From Avrilella dinanensis (GTDB taxonomy: Bacteria > Bacteroidota > Bacteroidia > Flavobacteriales > Flavobacteriaceae), in NCBI RefSeq assembly GCF_002807015.1, contig NZ_NIPO01000001.1, forward strand, positions 1,109,991 through 1,155,956: DNA of 45,966 nt, given 5' to 3'. The notes beneath the pieces were generated by a model. The model had not been told where the DNA came from and did no database searches. It saw nothing but the letters and a program-made list of their open reading frames with translations. Below are positions 43,901 to 45,966 of this stretch, in pieces. How positions within the stretch are numbered: the first letter of the stretch is position 1; every line of letters starts with the position of its first letter. A program made the position numbers and the translations under genes.

Positions 43901-44842
43901 TTAGGAAATACTTGCCAAGTATCTTTCAGCGTCCAGTGCTGCAATACAACCCGAGCCAGCTGCCGTGACCGCTTGTCGGTATTCGCTGTCTTGTACGTCG
44001 CCACAGGCAAAAACCCCGGCAACATTTGTTTTGGAAGACTTGCCTTTAGTGATGATGTATCCGGCTTCGTCTGTTTCCACGAAATCTTTGAATATTTCCG
44101 TGTTTGGTGTATGTCCGATAGCAACGAAAAATCCGGTAGCCGGAATCGTTTTTTCTTCATTGTTTGTCTTGTCAATTACTTTTACACCGTTTACCACCTG
44201 ACCATCGCCTAAGATTTCTAAAGTTTCGGTATTCATCAAGATTTCGATATTCGGTGTTTTTCTCACACGTTCCTCCATGATTTTCGACGCTCTGAATTGC
44301 TCTGAACGCACAAGCATGGTTACTTTATTACACAGATGAGAAAGATAATGAGCCTCTTCACAGGCACTGTCTCCGGCTCCGACAATCACTACATCTTGGT
44401 TGCGGTAAAAGAAACCGTCACATACCGCACAGGCAGAAACTCCCCCGCCTTGTGCCAGATAATGTTGTTCCGATTCCAAACCTAAATACTTTGCCGTTGC
44501 TCCGGTACTGATGATGACGGTGTCGGCATGAATTTCGATAGTATCGTTAATCCAAACTTTTTTCACGGGTGCGGAAAAATCAACTTTGGTTGCCCAGCCA
44601 TCGCGAACGTCTGTGTTGAATCTTTTTGCCTGAGCTTGTAGTTGTACCATCATTTCCGGTCCGGTTACACCGTCAGGATATCCTGGAAAATTTTCTACTT
44701 CATTGGTTGTGGTTAACTGTCCACCAGGCTGGATTCCCTGATATAATACCGGGTTCATGTTTGCTCTGGCAGCATATATGGCGGCGGTGTATCCCGCAGG
44801 TCCTGAGCCTATAATCAGGCATTTTACGTGTTCTATACTCAT
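43901..44842 (-). CDS. trxB: Thioredoxin-disulfide reductase
   Basis: This 313-residue flavoenzyme reduces thioredoxin with NADPH. FAD binding is in IIGSGPAGYTAAIYAARA. The redox-active pair is Cys138 and Cys141 in SACAVCDGFF, the NADPH domain has VVIVGAGDSACEEA, and the FAD-binding C-terminus has FACGDVQDSEYRQAVTAAGSGCIAALDAERYL. Length and spacing match E. coli TrxB. A TAAATTTG on the minus strand (44878-44885) about 36 bases upstream is a possible -7 element. Confidence 0.97.
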   Translation of the reverse strand: MSIEHVKCLIIGSGPAGYTAAIYAARANMNPVLYQGIQPGGQLTTTNEVENFPGYPDGVTGPEMMVQLQAQAKRFNTDVRDGWATKVDFSAPVKKVWINDTIEIHADTVIISTGATAKYLGLESEQHYLAQGGGVSACAVCDGFFYRNQDVVIVGAGDSACEEAHYLSHLCNKVTMLVRSEQFRASKIMEERVRKTPNIEILMNTETLEILGDGQVVNGVKVIDKTNNEEKTIPATGFFVAIGHTPNTEIFKDFVETDEAGYIITKGKSSKTNVAGVFACGDVQDSEYRQAVTAAGSGCIAALDAERYLASIS

Positions 44843-44877
44843 ATTTTATTTATAAAAAAGTGTAATTTTTAGGATAG

Positions 44878-44885
44878 CAAATTTA
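44878..44885 (-). promoter_or_regulatory. Candidate -7 element of trxB
   Basis: TAAATTTG on the minus strand fits TAnnTTTG, 36 bases upstream of the trxB start. No TTG at -33. Confidence 0.4.
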
Positions 44886-44935
44886 CGGTTAATTCATCAA
44901 CTTAAAAATTATTGATACAAAAAACAGAAAAATAT

Positions 44936-44965
44936 TTGCAAAGTTATTTTTTTCATCTACATTTG
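44936..44965 (+). promoter_or_regulatory. Promoter of tRNA-Pro
   Basis: TTG (44936-44938), exactly 19 bases, TACATTTG (44958-44965), 17 bases before the tRNA. A perfect consensus match. Confidence 0.75.
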
Positions 44966-44981
44966 CACTCTCAAAAGTTCA

Positions 44982-45056
44982 CGGGGTGTAGCGTAGCCCG
45001 GTCATCGCGCCTGGTTTGGGACCAGGAGGTCGCAGGTTCGAATCCTGCCACCCCGA
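44982..45056 (+). tRNA. tRNA-Pro (anticodon TGG)
   Basis: Acceptor stem CGGGGTG/CACCCCG with discriminator A. The anticodon stem CCTGG/CCAGG encloses TTTGGGA, so the anticodon is TGG. T-loop GGTTCGAATCC. CCA is not encoded. A tyrosine recombinase gene starts 292 bases downstream. Confidence 0.95.
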
Positions 45057-45081
45057 CAACACTTACACTAAGTGGCGTCAG

Positions 45082-45120
45082 AAACCCGCAAATTCTATGG
45101 ATTTGCGGGTTTTTTGTTTT
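45082..45120 (+). terminator. tRNA-Pro terminator
   Basis: AAACCCGCAAAT (45082-45093) pairs with ATTTGCGGGTTT (45101-45112), followed by a T-rich run. Confidence 0.85.
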
Positions 45121-45347
45121 ATTTCATATCAAAATATCCCAATTTATATCAATCTAAACGTGAGCTATTCGGTGAGTCTTTTTTATGTTATAAATTTACT
45201 CACAGAAAAGCATATAAGTAAATGTATATCAAAATATTACATCATTTATTTTAATGCTTTTTATCACTATTTAACTTCTTTTTTGTGAGCAATTAATAGT
45301 TGCAACGAGAGAACTGTACCAAAGAGAAACAGTTAAACACAAAATGA
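45121..45347. other. AT-rich gap between tRNA-Pro and integrase
   Basis: I see no credible gene or hairpin here. Upstream of an integrase this would be the place for an att site and recombinase-binding arm sites. No copy of the tRNA 3' end is present in the visible part. Confidence 0.4.
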
Positions 45348-45966
45348 ATGGATATGAAGAGAATGAACACTTTTGGGATTCAATTTATCATCAGAGTACC
45401 CAAACAACAGAAAAATGAAAAGTATTCCGTTTACGCTCGTATTACGGTAAATGGTCGCAGGTCAGAAATTTCCCTGAAAGCTAAAGTCTTACCCAAAAAT
45501 TGGGATGAAGTAAAAGGCAAAGCAAAAGGTAAACGGGAAGATGTTATCAAGCTCAACAATCATATTGAACGAGTTCGTTCGCTGATTACCGATTGTTATC
45601 ATCAATTAATTCAACAGCGACAAGAGATAACCGTGGAAGCTGTTAAATCATTGTATCTCGGCGAAGATAAAAAGGAAGGAATGACTTTAATAAAACTTTC
45701 GGAATATCATAAGCAGGTTGAAACTGGAAGACTTGCTCCGGGTACATTGAAAAATTATACTACTACTGTGTCGTATCTGAAAAAGTTTATCAGAAAACAT
45801 TACAAAAAAGAAGATATTTATCTTGAGAAACTGAATTATAAGTTTATGCTGGATTTTGAAAACTTTTTGCACAACCATAAACCTACAGATCATCAAAGAC
45901 CAATGAATAATAATGGTGTGATGAAGCATTTGGAACGGTTGAAAAAACTCGTTAATATGGCTATTA
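45348..45966 (+). CDS. Tyrosine-type site-specific recombinase (partial, runs off the window)
   Basis: An open frame from ATG 45348 (alternatives 45354 and 45363) runs to the end of the window without a stop, 206 codons. The N-terminal part (TFGIQFIIR, EKYSVYARITVNGRRSEISLKAKVLPKNWDE) matches the arm-DNA-binding domain of Bacteroidota integrases. The following (KLSEYHKQVETGRLAPGTLKNYTTTVSYLKKFI, LNYKFMLDFENFL, NNNGVMKHLERLKKLVNMAI) matches the SAM-like core-binding domain. The catalytic domain (R-H-R-Y) would lie beyond the window. Its place 3' of a tRNA gene suggests the integrase of an integrated element. Confidence 0.88.
   Translation, partial: MDMKRMNTFGIQFIIRVPKQQKNEKYSVYARITVNGRRSEISLKAKVLPKNWDEVKGKAKGKREDVIKLNNHIERVRSLITDCYHQLIQQRQEITVEAVKSLYLGEDKKEGMTLIKLSEYHKQVETGRLAPGTLKNYTTTVSYLKKFIRKHYKKEDIYLEKLNYKFMLDFENFLHNHKPTDHQRPMNNNGVMKHLERLKKLVNMAI

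Noticed and set aside
45061..45288. ORFs of 81 and 90 residues over tRNA-Pro and its terminator
   Set aside because: They read through the tRNA and terminator sequence and have no coding character.

Overview
The window looks like chromosomal DNA of a member of the Flavobacteriia (Bacteroidota). The DNA is AT-rich. One protein carries a C-terminal type IX secretion (T9SS) sorting tail. Several genes belong to Bacteroidota-typical families (DUF2723, DUF3810, a 950-residue CarB, a GAPDH with a long N-terminal extension). Many transcription starts show the Bacteroidota -33/-7 promoter (TTG, about 19 bases, TAnnTTTG) rather than the E. coli type. No species is assigned.

Layout. 1-2219 (minus): small secreted or lipoprotein genes of unknown role, plus a relic of a second T9SS tail. 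2333-5476 (minus): carB and the short rpmH gene (L34). 5620-11379 (minus): a three-gene RND efflux operon (adaptor, inner-membrane pump, outer-membrane channel), with a 19-bp palindrome in its otherwise empty 400-bp upstream region. 11783-12838 (minus): a DUF3810 membrane protein. 13027-15457 (plus): a thioredoxin-like [2Fe-2S] ferredoxin, DUF2200, a YdeI-type protein ending in a CDGSH iron-sulphur motif, and an AraC/O6-alkylguanine methyltransferase fusion. 15497-15694: two identical tRNA-Gln genes. 15885-20282 (plus): a large DUF2723 membrane protein and thiL. 20403-20484: tRNA-Leu. 20616-23145: an M20 dipeptidase whose 3' end and terminator are duplicated about 440 bp downstream around small unknown ORFs, then a small membrane protein. 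23319-25731: promoter, TPP riboswitch and TonB-dependent receptor, a probable thiamin uptake system. 25953-31133: a carboxyltransferase resembling the methylcrotonyl-CoA carboxylase beta subunit, GAPDH, a lipid acyltransferase and HMG-CoA lyase. 31191-35728: guaB, prfB, pyrD and a LysE-type exporter. 35916-39909: sucA-sucB of the 2-oxoglutarate dehydrogenase complex. 40106-44842: a cyclophilin-FKBP fusion, a luciferase-like oxidoreductase, a MarC-family protein, an ABC ATPase and trxB. 44982-45056: tRNA-Pro, followed by a tyrosine recombinase that runs off the end, so a genomic island may begin here.

Most of the window is core metabolism and housekeeping: pyrimidine synthesis (carB, pyrD), purine synthesis (guaB), the TCA cycle (sucAB), leucine breakdown (carboxyltransferase plus HMG-CoA lyase), translation (rpmH, prfB, four tRNAs) and redox balance (trxB). 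The most unusual material is between genes: a family of degenerate intergenic repeats, some acting as terminators; two gene-tail relics; a riboswitch-controlled transporter; and the tRNA/integrase junction. I did not find a clearly new multi-gene system such as a CRISPR array or a defence island. Several ORF starts were moved downstream because a promoter -7 element lies across the longer ORF's start.
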